Assembly (NCBI GenBank): GCA_964017195.1
Contig: OZ024896.1
Span: 31,838,307 to 31,902,306, forward strand
Source of the DNA: Siderastrea radians
Taxonomy: Eukaryota > Cnidaria > Anthozoa > Scleractinia > Rhizangiidae
Length of the DNA: 64,000 bases
Direction: 5' to 3'
Both the position numbers and the translations under genes were made by a program. Numbering within the stretch: the stretch's first letter is position 1; each line of letters opens with the position of its first letter. Positions 47,105 to 59,460 of this stretch are shown here, one piece after another. The notes beneath the pieces are model-generated. The model saw only the letters and a list, made by a program, of their open reading frames with translations. It did no database searches and was not told the origin of the DNA.

Positions 47105-47300
47105 CTCCCTTGTCATTTCTGTGTCGTTGTGTACAAGGGGGTTCTAACTTTTGAGTCTGTGAATGAAATTCCAAATTGTGATCATTCAAATGAAAGCCGT
47201 TGAGCAGGACTTTTCCAGTGGTGCTGTGCAGTACAAAGTGGGCATCTAACCTCCGTGTCTGTGGGTGAAACCCTAAAATGTGACTGACATTGAAATTAAA
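47105..47300 (+). repeat. ~107-bp minisatellite, about two units
   Basis: GTTCTAACTTTTGAGTCTGT, CATTCAAATGAAAGCCGTTG and a decayed second unit. Confidence 0.7.
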
Positions 47301-47783
47301 CCCGTTTAGTGGACTCAGGTCCTGTGGTTTCTAACTTTAAAGGGTACAAGCAAAAGTGACCTAAAACAGCGTTGCCTTAACTGAATGCGCTCGTTTTGAA
47401 CTGGAAAAGGAGCCGGATTTGTCAAAAAATCAGTGGTTACGCCTTGTTTACAAGACGGCCACGACCGTCATTGCTGTTTTCTATGCAATACGATTTCAAA
47501 CCGAAACGATTTAACCTAACAGCTTGATTGGCCAACAAAGAGGCTTTCTATGTTCAGCTTGTATGTGGTGAGCACGACATCTAATTATGGAAACAAAAAT
47601 CTCAAGCTGTAGTCTCGGACAGGTCTTCATACTGAGACACTGTCTTCTAATTGAGGTGTAACTACGTCCGCAACTGACTCTAAGTTTTATTATCTACAGT
47701 TCTTTCTTCTCTCCCCTGATCAATGTTGTTTTGTTGCCGAGAAGAAGCCTGATGAATCTCTAGAATTTGAAGTGAGGGGTTGC

Positions 47784-47799
47784 GGGGGGGGGGGGGGGG
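47784..47799. repeat. Poly-G tract
   Basis: A near-continuous run of about sixteen G residues, followed after one A by five more. Confidence 0.9.
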
Positions 47800-48489
47800 A
47801 GGGGGCATTAAACGATCTTGTCTGTGTACGTGTAACTCAGAAAAAAAAGGCCAAACACGCACGCGTTTTGTACTTCTTTCAACTGCAGTTTTATCCAAAA
47901 TTGCACTGTACGCAACTTTGCGCTTTGCCTAAACACTGAAAACGGCGTTTTGTTTAGGCTATTTGCAACGGAATGCGTGGGTGAGAGGGGAAGACCTTTG
48001 CTCGAGCGTTGAAGGAACAAAATAAGCGAAAACATCAGACCACGATATCCCGGCTATGCTATGTATACCATGTTATGAACAGCTTATACGAAAAGACACT
48101 GTTCGGTTCGCAAAAGTTGATTTTGTAAGTCTTACAATTCCCTTGAAATCTGAAGTTTATTTGTAACTGCACGAGTTTAGTTTATGATCTGCAGGTGGTG
48201 TGGTTTTGAAGACATCAAGACAGCCTCTTACCAACTTTTTTTGGGATACGCAGTCTTAAAATTGAACCTTAGTTGTACATTGTACTGTGATTTGCAGACT
48301 TGACGTTTTTGCCTGTTTGCTATATCACAAAAGGGTTTTGTGCGAGGCTGTTCGCCGGAATACGAGATGAAACGTAGCGATATAAAATAGCATTTTAATT
48401 TGTGGCTAATTGTTATGTGAATAATTTCAAACGTGTTCCTATTACTCACCATATGCTTTCTCAAGGCAAATCTTGAAACATGTTATTCA

Positions 48490-48800
48490 AAAGCGCGATT
48501 CTAAGTGGATGTAAGGTGTAACGATTTAATTGAAAGCTACGGAGCAGTACTTTCCTATAAGCCTTGAGCGCTCAAACTGAAGCTGTGGATTATATTAAAC
48601 AGCCTGATTAAACAGGGTGTCCGGCTAACTTTGAGATTGTGGATGAAATTCTACACTGTGATTATTCAAATGAAGTTATTGAGCAGGACTTTCATACAGT
48701 TTTGTCATTTAAAAGAAAGCTATGAAGCAGCACTTTAATGTGATACTGTTAGCTATGTTGTAGAAGGTAGTTCTAACTTTTTAGTCTGTAAATGAAAGGC
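48490..48800 (+). repeat. ~107-bp minisatellite, decayed, about three units
   Basis: AAGCTACGGAGCAGTACTTT, GATTGTGGATGAAATTCTAC and GTTCTAACTTTTTAGTCTGT. Confidence 0.65.
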
Positions 48801-49704
48801 AAAAGTGGAGACATTCCATTGAAAAAGGTTTAACAGGTTTTCTATAGAGTGTGGTGGTTTTTGCTTTTCTTTTTTCAATATTTTCTTTGAGCATAGGTTA
48901 AAACTGACTTCTAACTTAACAGACTGTATTTACGATTGTTTGTTTGCATGTACGATATCAACGTGCGTTTCTAAGAGAACTTCCGTTTTACATGCATCCA
49001 TGCCAGCGTGACAAATGGAAAAATAGACCGGAAGAAGCCTTTGTCTACAAAATTTCTCGTTATGTATTTTTTTCCGCCGGTAAGAAAATAATGACCCCAA
49101 TCTTGCGTCAGTACATCACCCCACTTTGTGAAGTTACGTCAGTTAGGTTGCATTAATTTCGCGCTCGTGTGGGTGCTACGCTAGCAAGACTTCCTTTGCT
49201 ATTTTGGGCGACGTAGCGGAACATGTAAACATTGGATGTTGTTAACTTTTGCGCCTGGTGTTAACAGCAAAAAGCCAAATTTTAACAAAATTAAGCATGA
49301 ATTGACCTTTTGCACAATTGAAAATGAGATACTTAAAAATATATGATTTTGTTTAAGCTAAATTATTGTTAATTTAAAAAGTGATTTTCGTTTTCTAACC
49401 AAGTTGAGGCGGTAGAAAATTAAAATTTGTTCCTATACAAAACAACGGAATTTTTTAATGCTGTAGTCCAAATTTCATGTACTTTACTTAAGTACCCCTC
49501 TTGTAAGCCAACGGGATTGCAGAAAGTTGATATTGAAGAAAATATCGCGGCCACTTGATGTGGATCAAAACAACTTTCTGCCCCGAGGGTTACTAAGGAC
49601 GCCACAAGTCCCGAGCAACATTATGCTAATTTCAAGTTCATAACATGATTCACACCCGCGAGCTGTTATCATTGAGAGTTTGATAGTTATAGCATGAGGT
49701 CATA

Positions 49705-49963
49705 ATGGAGATGCTGTGCGAGCTTCTAGACTTCAATCCCGACCTTTTAGCGATGAATCCACCGTTTAAAGCCTTCAAGAAAGAAGAGAGAAAGGCCTGT
49801 GCATTCGACGTCGAGGAAATTATGAATTTCTCTTCCAATATCCCTTCCGCGTTTCCAAAACTTGAGCCTTGCAGTCCACCAATCTGCAGAGTGCCACCAT
49901 ACAGTCAGCCTTTCTCGTTCCCTGCACCTTCAAGATTGACGCATCTCGATCCATATTTTTACC
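49705..49963 (+). CDS. Putative first coding exon of an unrecognised gene
   Basis: The ATG at 49705 opens 86 codons plus one base to a consensus donor (ACC|GTAAGT at 49964). The frame shows MEMLCELLDFNPDLLAMNPP, FKAFKKEERKACAFDVEEIM and PKLEPCSPPICRVPPYSQPF, ending LTHLDPYFY. Composition is protein-like (acidic and hydrophobic start, Pro/Ser-rich second half), in the manner of the disordered activation regions of transcription factors. That is only an analogy. No downstream exon could be found before the RFX-like gene, so it may be an orphan or the other exons may lie among repeats. ATGCTAAT at about 49624 resembles an octamer element. Confidence 0.45.
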
Positions 49964-51399
49964 GTAAGTTTTACGTTTCTGTTTTTATTTTACATAACTC
50001 GCTTTGAGAGGTGATTACAGCCACAAAGAAAATCACTATTAAAATTTCTGACTTATTCAAAGTACTTGCAAATTTGTTGTATCGACTCTTCACGCGCAGT
50101 GGTTGAAATTTCCAGAACTGATGAAAACTGGATTATTTATCCCTGCTTTTGTCTGAAATCTTTTGTTATTTTCTTTGAGTACGTCATTTTCTTTTATCCA
50201 ACAGAATAACTTTCATTCTCTCAGCAATCAAGAATTTAAAACTTGTGTCCGGAAATTCTCCCGAGGACAATTTTTTTAAAGAGATATATATTCTTAATAC
50301 AAATTCTTAATACAAGTTTAGCTTGTTTCTTTTCATAAGTTTATTTCCAAATAACTTTACAACATCGCTTGAGTTTGAAAAGAGAGATGTTTTCAGTCAT
50401 TTCCGATTTTCAATGCTGCAAGGTGTTCTTGTAAATTATTTACGATAATTTTGACTTAAATTTCTTTATCATACTACTTAGAAAGCTTTGAGACGAAATG
50501 GGTTTTGAAGTTTGCGTCTTAAAATATCTTACATATAACTTCGTCGAAGTCCGTGCAGTGGCGAATAATTGGAATAAGAACGTTTTACGTAAACGGGAAA
50601 AACTTTTATACATGGCACTTACATGCTTAACTTAAGTTGAAACAAAACATGTATCGTAAAATGTGGTTGCTTAAAACGAGATATAACTTCGACAACACAT
50701 GCTAGCTTTTTCTGGCTTATTTATTTCGTCCACCTTGTCGAAAAATGAGCCATGTTTTGAGAATTCTTGCACGCCTTGTCTAACTACAGCTCGAGTTGAA
50801 AAATGGCCTGGAACTTCAATAACGCACGTTTAGCTAACGCCTGCTGGTTTATTCATTTCTTCCACCTTTTCAACGGTAAAATTGTGTCATCTTTGTAGAA
50901 TTATTGTAGGTCTTGGTGAAGAGAGCTTTTATACACAGCTCGGTTTGAACTTGTAATTAGACCTAAAACTTCGATAACATGTGTTATGTTTTATGCTAGT
51001 CTATTCATTTCCTCTAATGGCGTAATTCTCGCAAACATGCTATGTTCTGAGAATTTTGCAGATCGTTTTTAAGAGCTCATTTTGTTTCATAGTACGATTG
51101 GAAGTAGTCTGAAAAATGAAGCTTATAGAAAAGAGATAAACTCGTAGCCATTGCGTTGTTGATGTAACCGGGTGAGAAAAACATATGAGGGGAAAGACGG
51201 GGTGGGGGACAAAACTTGCCGCTTCCCGCTTCCCGCTTCCCGTACCTTCGGGTTCCCACCACTTTTTAGCTGGCTCCCGCTTCTTTGAGTTTTTTTCGAT
51301 TGAAAAATGTTATGCAATGACGTGTTATGTTTTTCTATTTTTTTCCTCTTTCCACCACCTTGGGGATCCCGCTTCCCACGTCCTCTTTAGTATTTTCAC
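49964..51399. other. AT-rich stretch, no gene recognised
   Basis: This would be the first intron if the exon at 49705 is real. No conserved exon was seen. CATGCTATGTTTTGAGAATT-like sentences recur loosely (50740, 50890, 51040), suggesting an old repeat. Confidence 0.35.
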
Positions 51400-52110
51400 T
51401 CTGCAGTCAAATGGGTTTCACTCTGTTCCCTAATGTCTTCCATTGGCGTCGAATTGGTTTTACTGATCTACAGTCGAATCGTAGATGACTCTACATTCGT
51501 TTGGATTTTTTTTCGATCGAATTGATTTTCTCTTTAACTGAAGGGATTTCACTATGCACTCGAATTGGTTTCAATCTCCACTCAAACTGGTTTTATTGCA
51601 ATCTTATTGCTTTAACTCTGCAGTCGAATGGGTTCGATTGCGATCAAGACGGTTTTATTTTGCACTCAAATTGGTTTTGACTGGGGACTCAAATGGGTTC
51701 CTTTGCAGTCGAATGGGTTTTGCTCTGCGTCGAATACGTTTAACTCTGCCGTCGACTGGATTTGTTTGCCCTGCAGTCGAATGGGTAGCGCTCTGCACTC
51801 GACTGGGTTACTTTGCAGTCGAATTGTCTTCATTTTGAACTCAAATGGGCATCACTTTGCATTCGCATTGGTTTCATTACCGCAATAGAATAAGTTCTTA
51901 CTCTGCAGTCGAATGCGTTATCACCCGCTCTGCAATCAAATGGTTTCCTCTATTGGCTCGAACTGGTTCCATTCTTCACTGAAGTGGGTTTTCTCTTCGC
52001 AATCGAATGCATATGGGTTCCTTTGCAGTCGAAGGGTTCCACGATGCACTGAAATGTGTTTCATTCTGCAGTCGAATTGGTTCCTCTACTCGAATGGTTC
52101 AGTTCTGTTT
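51400..52110 (+). repeat. Degenerate minisatellite with core TTTGCAGTCGAATGGGTT
   Basis: Units of about 20-30 bp, such as CTGCAGTCGAATGGGTTC, TTGCAGTCGAATGGGTTT and CTGCACTCGACTGGGTT, recur about twenty times with variable spacing. Open frames across it are by-products of the repeat. Confidence 0.8.
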
Positions 52111-52309
52111 GTGGAGAGAGAAAACTCTCGGTATTAAGCTGGCACGTCCTTCCTTCAAATTGCGACAGAAAAATATACTGAAGTTGAGTGGGGCTGTGGC
52201 TCAATTCTTAGCTATCAGTCAACACAATCACCCAAAATTTCCCAACCTAAGCTGACAGATATTTAGATTTCTCAGCTATCACTAGAACACTTCTCGTTTT
52301 GCAGGTTGT

Positions 52310-54960
52310 AGAAGTTCACCCTTGGCTCCACCCTGAATCATAAGACGTTGATGACTTCTCTCTTTTTCATATGAGTCGGCTCTGTGCTATATAACCTCTC
52401 TAAGGTGTTCCAAGTGTTGGCAAATGTTTTCATCCTCATCTATCTCTTCTCCATGTGCTCTTTGAGTGGGTTCCTTTTCCTTTTTCCTGGGGGAATCCAT
52501 TTCAGCGCTTGTCTTGTGATGTTGTTTGGCGGCTTTGCAAACATGTCCAATCCATCTCTACTCCCTTTCCTAGAAATGTATTTGTACAGGCCTTTAATGT
52601 TTCATTTCCCAAAAGTCTTCATCCATTATCCTATCTTTCCACCTGATTCTTAAGATCCGTCTAAGGCAGTTATTTCGAAGGTCCGTGTCTTTTGCTTTGG
52701 TTGTTTCCTTGGTCTTTATCTACTCATTATGTTAGGAAGACAGAATTTCAGGCTTAATTCTTTATCTACTTCGTTGTCCTTGATACATGCAGCACCTATG
52801 ACATCCCTATTTTTCTCAAGATGTTGAACACCTCTTGTCTTAATCTTGTCAATCTTGGAATTGACCGTCCTGATCTGTTCTTCTGTTCACACTCATAATT
52901 CTCCTTTCACTCCTAAAGTGGCCAAAGCAAAAAATTCACCAAAAATTCCAAATTTCGTTTCATAAAATCCTAAGAAGTAAATAAGTCTATGCAAAAGTTC
53001 TTCCAAAGAGGTTTCATTTGAATAGTAACACGATAGGATTTTGTCAACAGATTAATAAGTTAAAGTGACAAATCATCTCACCATAACTTGGTCTAGGAGT
53101 GAAAGGGTTAATAAACCAAAGTCTACGTCTTCCAAGATCGAATCCATAATTGTTATTGGCTGTTGTTACTGCAATTTAATTTCATAATTTTTTTGTGTAC
53201 CTTCATTTGGCTTAATTCCAAGCTTGGTGCCAGGAGTCGATGGTTTTATCCTGCATCTGCTGTTTGGTGTTACAACTACGTCGTCGGCATAGTCTAAGTC
53301 ATCTCGTTGACGCCACGTCATCCATTTAAATTTCCTTCCTTCTTTTTTACGTTGTTCCTCTCACAATTCAGTCCACTACCAATAGAAACAGGGAAGATGA
53401 CTTCAAAAGGTCCTGCTGCAGTCAGGAACGAGAATCTTTCCGTTAGGGTGCCCGCATATATAAAAGTGTAAACTCTGCATTTCTAGCTCTTTGTTCAGTT
53501 GTAAAAATTTTGGATGGTGTCGATAAATTTTAGTGAGACTCCTAGGTGTTCCATTCTGTCCAGGCTATCAGACGCTTAATTGTCGAAGTCGACGAAGTTG
53601 AGGTACAGAGACGTATTCCATTCCACTCTATTGATTGTTCGGTACTGGCGTGCGTTTTTCAAAAGTCCCGAAACTTGTCGCGTCGATTTCGGGCACGATA
53701 GTTCACACCGTATCTTGTAAACAAAGAAGTTTCTAAGCGTGAAACTTTGCTATAAGTTAAAAATTTCTTATCTTAAAGACAAGTTGAAATAATAGCTTTG
53801 TAGAGTGAGTGGTTCATATTTTTTCGAATGGCTTTTCGGGGCGAAAACCTTTCGGGACTTTCGAGAAACGCTCCCCAGATAACGCCGGTTGCTGTTTGGT
53901 CTGGTACGTGATCGAGTCCTCATGAAACCTGCCTCCTCGTCTCTAAATTTCATAGAGTTTACTGCTTCCTGAAAGCTTGCCAAAATCATCCTGATAAGTA
54001 CCTTTCCTGCAACTACCAGAAGTGATATTCGGCTGTAGTTCTTACAGTCTCTTTTTTGGCAGCTTCATTCCATTCCGGTGGCAAAATATCTCCTCTTTAT
54101 CCCAGACATCTCCAGATATTTCATAAAGCGGGATGACAAAAAAGTCGTGGGTTTGCCTTTATATGGTATCTCTGGTGGATGGGGTACTTGGTTGCTTCAT
54201 CTTTATTAGCTTTTATTGTCAGTTTAATCTCTGCTTTCGAGGGTAGTTCGGCTCTTCTTAGATTTTCAGGGACTGTTGATGTTTCAGGCGAAAATTGGGA
54301 TGTTTAGAAGTCAATTGAAATTTTCAGCTGAAAGTTGTAGTTGACGTTCCTTCTTTGTTAAGATGTTCCCCTAGTTGCTCTGTGCCTGGTGTTTTCTTTG
54401 GTTGAATTTTCCTGCCACTTACAGTCTCGAGTGTCGTGCAACTCTGTCTTACGTTTTTTCTGGCTGCTGCTGCCTCTACTTGAGAAGAAAGGCTGTGAAT
54501 ATCATCTCTTTTTTCCCGTTTGATTTTTCATCTAATTTCGTTGTACAGTTTGGTGTATTCTTGTGCTTCTTGTTTTCCATTCTGGTTCTGCTTTCATTGG
54601 GTCTTCAGTTTCTTCCTATCTCTTCTCTAACCTTGCTCATCGTGTTGGGTGTTATTCATCCCCTCACAGTCTGAATTTTCTCGTTTTATGTATCGTCTAG
54701 CTTCCTTGTGCATTTTGGTATATTGTTGTGCTTCTTGTTTTTAATTCTGGTATTGGTTCCAATGAGTCTTTCCTTCAGTTTCTTCCTATCGCTAAACTCG
54801 CTCATCTTGCTGGGTGTTATCCATTCCCTGACAGTCTACAATTAATGTTTCTTTGATGTGGTCCTACTGCTCGTAGATATAGCTGAGATCTTCCAAAGGC
54901 TATATTATCCAGCGAGATGCTTAAAGAATTAGGCCCTTTCTTAGCAGTCAACCCCAGGGT
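52310..54960 (-). pseudogene. Decayed LINE (non-LTR retrotransposon), endonuclease end to RT and C-terminus
   Basis: In order on the - strand, the pieces are: EWITPSKMSEFSDRKKLKER-like text in two tandem copies (about 54830 and 54650); LPPEWNEAAKKRDCKNYSRI and SLLVVAGKVLIRMILASFQE (about 54090-53940), then RDEEAGFMRTRSRTRP, the RT finger and palm region; NFVDFD; LFLLVVDWI; and DDLDYADDVVV with the YADD catalytic box (about 53300). The C-terminal part holds NNCLRRILRIRWKDRIMDED and FPQEKGKGTHSKSTWRRD-like sentences down to about 52330. Many stops and frameshifts show it is inactive. A small MITE interrupts it at 52903-53106. Confidence 0.8.
52903..53106. mobile_element. MITE with CCTTTCACTCCTA ends, inserted in the LINE
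   Basis: CCTTTCACTCCTAAAGTGG on the left and, inverted, CCTTTCACTCCTAGACCAAG on the right. Its interior holds GAGGTTTCATTTGAATAGTA and GATAGGATTTTGTCAACAG. These match, inverted, the core of the ~107-bp minisatellite. Confidence 0.7.
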
Positions 54961-54989
54961 CGGATCTCGAATTGCCAGTGTCATATTTT

Positions 54990-55690
54990 CCATCTGTTGA
55001 GTGTGTCAGTGAAATAATTTAATCTGAGTGTGATTATTCCAGTAAAGCAGTTAAAGCCACACTTTCCTGTGGTGCTGTTTATGATTGTGGTTTTCACTTT
55101 TCGGTCTGAGTGAAACATTCAATTGAACGCTCTTGAGCAGTTCTTTTCATGTGGTGCTGTTTATTATGCTTTATAAGGTGGTTCTAATTTTTGAGTCTGT
55201 GTATGAAATCCGAAAATGTGACCATTCAAATGAAAGCTACTGAGCAGTACTTTTCTGTGGTGCTGTTTATTATGTTGTACAAGGCGGTTCTAACTTTTGA
55301 GGCTGTAGTTAAAATCCTAAAGTGTGACCATTCAAATGAAAGCTACTGAGCAGTACTTTCCTGTGGTGCTGTTTAATGTGCTGTACAAGGTGTTTCTAAG
55401 TTTTGAGTCTGTGCTAGTGAAATCCTAAAGTGTGACCATTCAAATGAAAGCTGCTGAGCAGTACTTTCCTGTGGTGCTTTTTATTGTGCTCTACTAGGTG
55501 GTTTTAAGTTTTGAGTCTGTGAATGAAATACTAAAGTCTTAGCGTTGAAATGGAAGCTATTGAGCAGTACTTTCCTGTGGTGCTGTTTTTTATGCTGTAG
55601 AAGGTTGTTCTGGCTTTTGTGCTTGTGAATTAAACTTTAAAATGTAATCTCTTAATGAAAGCTACTGAACAGTACTGTGGAAATGCTAAA
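54990..55690 (+). repeat. ~107-bp minisatellite array, about six to seven units
   Basis: This is the longest and cleanest array. GTGACCATTCAAATGAAAGC starts occur near 55218, 55325 and 55432, a spacing of about 106-108 bp, each followed by AGCAGTACTTTCCTGTGGTG. Confidence 0.9.
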
Positions 55691-55797
55691 AGTGTGCCTA
55701 TGGTTGTCAGAGAATTTGAAAGGATCACCATAAGTCCTTTTCGCGCCAAACGTCACCTAAAAGGTACCAAATTGCCGTCTTATGGGCGTAGTTCAAT

Positions 55798-56076
55798 CTA
55801 CGATCCTGGCCATTAGAACTTGGGACACTTAGATGAGAAGTAAGAAAGTGTACCCCACACTGTAATTAGAAGTCTTTCACAAGTGGTATGACCATCTGTG
55901 CCCCCCCCTCCCCACCTCCCCAAACAATGTTGAAGGTCAGTCATCAGTTTCAAAACCCAAACTCCAACATTGTACAGGGGGGGAAGGGGGGGGGGCGAGG
56001 CAAGAGTATTTTGGAAATGACGCTAACGGGATGCCATTTGAGCAAAGTGTCCCAAGACTAATGGCCAAGGTTGTAG
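55798..56076. mobile_element. MITE, about 279 bp
   Basis: CTACGATCCTGGCCATTAGA and ACTTGGGACAC on the left oppose, inverted, CTACAACCTTGGCCATTAGT and CTTGGGACAC on the right. Internally, TGTTGAAGGTCAGTCATCAG opposes a CCAACATTGTACAGG block with G/C-runs. Confidence 0.7.
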
Positions 56077-56079
56077 TTT

Positions 56080-58890
56080 TACCCTTGCAAGGGACCAAAG
56101 CGAAACACTGCCTGATATTTTCACAATTTCTATGAAGTCTTAACTTATCTTACAGGTTCTTGGAAAAATCTTTCATAAATCTTACTTTAATTTTACCATA
56201 TAAGCTACCACGACATCGTACAATTAGGACTTTGGAAGTTGTACATGGAAATTTAAAAGGGAATCAAACAATTTAAAAAAATTGGGCCTCTTGCCGCACC
56301 CACCTGGCTGGATTGTAACCCCGGCAGTTTCCGTAGCGTGAAACAACTTGGCCTATTTCTAATTTTAGGTGGATAGAATACATGCATGTTTATATGTAAT
56401 ACAGGATCACCTCCAACATTTTTCTTACGTTTGACGGTTGTATACCTGACAGGAGAGACCAAAAGGAGTTGAGTTTCTTGGCCAATGCCGACACGACGGC
56501 AAAAATTGGGCCTAGCTTGAAACACTCAGCTTTAGTTCGGAAGTCCGGTGCGCTAACTGTTAGTTCACCTGCCTGCATTGTGAAAAACAAAACTAAAAAG
56601 AAAAAAATGAATAAAAACGAAAGAAAAAAAGAAAACAGCACAAATAAAGCACAGACATCACGCTGAGTCAGCACACATTATGAGTTAGTTATTTCTGCTC
56701 CGAGCAGCCCACGCATTTATTTTCTGCTTTTCTCTTTTTAACCAGGGTTTTGTGTTTTGATAGTGCCATTGGATACATTCGCGCGGATAGCAAATGCAAT
56801 TCATTTGCCTGCTTTTTTTCCCTTAGAATGACCACTATTTCTAACTCTGGAGCAGAGTTTTATCCCCCTAGCACGCCAGCATAGCAAGCGGATATGAGCT
56901 TTTCAATGTTCGCTTTCAGATGTTGCATGCCTCCGTCGGGCTAGCCCTGCCAGAGCTCTGCATATAACGTTGCTTATATACGGTTAAGTCAAAGCCTAGC
57001 CTTTTCGAAACTTGTGTTTTGGCAGTGTCGCTTCCTTGGAAAACTAGCATAATGAAAAGGAGACGTCGGTCTGATCTTTTTTTCACTGAAAGTCGTACGA
57101 TCAGTTCGGATGGGATTAGGAACTCTGAAAATCGACCTAAAGTTAATTTTATACTATTTATAACCGCTAACATTTATTTTGTTTTTCTTAAAAAGGAAGC
57201 CTTGCATTTGGTCAAAACTACATTAGGGGGCTATTGTAAAGATACTTTTTTCTTCGATTTTTAATACCTTTTTTTTTTATCCAGGTACTATCTTGGTCAG
57301 GCTAAAGAGTAAAATATCATTTTTTTCAGCTGACGTGTTGCCGTCAGACATGCAAGCTAAAATGTTTGTTCTTATAAAAAGTTTTCGATTTGATGAACGC
57401 GAAAAAATTAATTCCTGGACTGGAGAGTAAGCACAAAAGGCATAAAATTAAAATTAAACTTCAAGATTAAAGTAAAACTCAGGGTTAGTAGCTGGTTCTA
57501 CGGCCTTAGGAGCCCCAGCCTTTTTGAAATCATTTAGGGAGCCCCCTTTCCGCAGATCGGAGGGTAAGGCGACCTAAAGCATCGGAGTACTGTAGCTGAA
57601 ACTGTCCTTCATAAAGTTAGTGCGAAGCCATGGAAGCAATCTTGAGAACACTGAGTTTGTTCCTTGTCGTCTCTCAGAGAATAAACTTGCAGTTGTGTCA
57701 CAACGGATGATAAATTTAGAGCTTAGATACTCGAATATTAGACCATTTTAAGACTTAAGACCATAATAGCCTTTGCAGTTGTCTTTGCGTACTTAGTTTG
57801 CTCCTATAAGTTTAATAAATAAATCGTCAACGTCGGTATCAAACCTGGAAAACTGTCAGAATTTTAGCAGCGCAATTTCGGAGGTTCTGTAGTTTATTTG
57901 AAAGAGTTGCGTTGTAGTTGCCCCACAACGAAGTGCAGCCGTGCTGGAGCTTTGAAAATAAAGAGCAGAGTGTTTGGAGGGACAGAAAAGGTCTTATCAC
58001 TTTGGAGCTCCAATACCCGTGGCAAGTTTCTGGGCCGAGGATAACTTTAATATCGATGTGGGTTTCTGCGCGCAGGCTGTAGGACTCGCAATGACGGCCT
58101 TTTTTGTTCAATTCATAGGGGCAAAGTTACAAAGTTTCAGCAGGGGAACAAGTCCTTAGCCATCTTTTTCCCTCCCGCCCTGCACTGTCGGTGCACAAGT
58201 CTAACCTGCCATGGACAATATAACGCCGGCATGGACACCAGCTGCACAGTATCCCCAACTCTGATATTTCTGGTCAAAAGATCCTGTACTACTAAACTCG
58301 ACAGAAACCTTGCATTTGATTCCAAAAGATATTTCTCATCAGAATGAAGTCAGCTACCGAGATAAAATTTTTATTTTTCCGTTTTCGAGCTATTGAATAA
58401 ATATAAACTGGGCTCCTGATATGAAATACAATTTCGTAACTGAGACCTGAAGGTGATTTCATGAGTAGAAGATCACGTACTGAGAGATTCGGAAATGTAC
58501 AAACCTGATTTAGAAATGCCTCATAATTGAAAATTTATGCGACGTCAAATTAAATTTTTCTGTTTTCCGGGTTTTCGCGATCTCAGTGCAAATTTTAAAT
58601 TTATTTATTCCTATTTATTATTTATTTTTTAATAAGATGTAAAAAATGTCTTATGCGAAAAAAAATTTAATATCAAATTCTTAAACTTCGTGAAAACTCA
58701 TTGTTGCAAAATTATAATTCAAATTTCCTGTAAAATTTTTTTTCTGTTGAATATGTCTTTGGAAGGAACGAAAACAAAAATCACGACCGTTCCATCCGGG
58801 AATTATTTTAAAGAACAAAAGAATTTTATTATCATTTATATCACATTTTTCACCCGAAGCCCTGCAGTGAGATAGGGCCGCCCCTCAGTG
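56080..58890. other. Intergenic, no gene recognised
   Basis: SINE-like debris (GTAGCGTGAAACAACTTGGC) is visible near 56330. An A-rich stretch follows at 56580-56660, then AT-rich DNA at 58500-58760. Open frames are short and lack motifs. Confidence 0.35.
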
Positions 58891-59460
58891 AAGCAGGGAG
58901 CGAGCGGTTGTCGTGGCGAAGTGAAAAGCGGTTGCGAAGTTAGCCTGTGTTGTCAGCAACGACGACGGAAAAAGTCTTCTCCAAGGCGACAGTGTAGTCA
59001 AGGTTACGAAGTCCTTCCCAGAATTTCCTTCGAGTAATTATTCCACAACCGGTATGGTAGAGCAGAAGTAGAATTTGCCGCGTTTTGTTGTAAATTTTGG
59101 GGTCATTTTCGCTCATTGTTACCACCTTCGAATTTGTTGGTTTCGGCGCGCGTTTTTCGCGTGCTATTCTTGCGTTTTCTTTGTCATGACGATAGAGAAA
59201 AATCCCATGTTATTCCTGTTAAAACTTGTAGATTATAACCTCGAGAACGGCCTGTTGTTGTTGAAAGTTAGTTTCTGTCCTCGCATGTGATAAATATTAT
59301 GCCTTGCAGTGGATTTAAACGCGTATGTAGATAATTGCGTAAGTGCTAAATATATGTAGTCGAAGCAATGCGTGCCTGTGTGCGATTGAACTTCAAAAGT
59401 CGTGTTGACATGTGCATAAATACAAATACAAAAACCTTTTTTGTTCGATTTGATTCTCAG
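58891..59460 (+). promoter_or_regulatory. Probable promoter and 5' UTR region of the RFX-like gene
   Basis: This repeat-poor stretch carries more CG dinucleotides than the DNA to its left (GCGAGCGGTTGTCGTGGCG, GGTTTCGGCGCGCGTTTTTC). It ends in the acceptor before the first coding exon. The exact start site and non-coding exon cannot be fixed. Confidence 0.4.

Noticed and set aside
51554..51888. Overlapping ORFs in the 51.4-52.1 kb region
   Set aside because: They come from the TTTGCAGTCGAATGGGTT minisatellite.
52384..52653. Hydrophobic + strand ORF resembling a membrane protein
   Set aside because: The opposite strand carries the C-terminal region of the LINE; the + frame is its antisense.
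57019..57264. Frame containing KRRRRSDLFF at 57.0 kb
   Set aside because: It depends on a non-ATG start or a short ATG frame, with no splice sites or domain.
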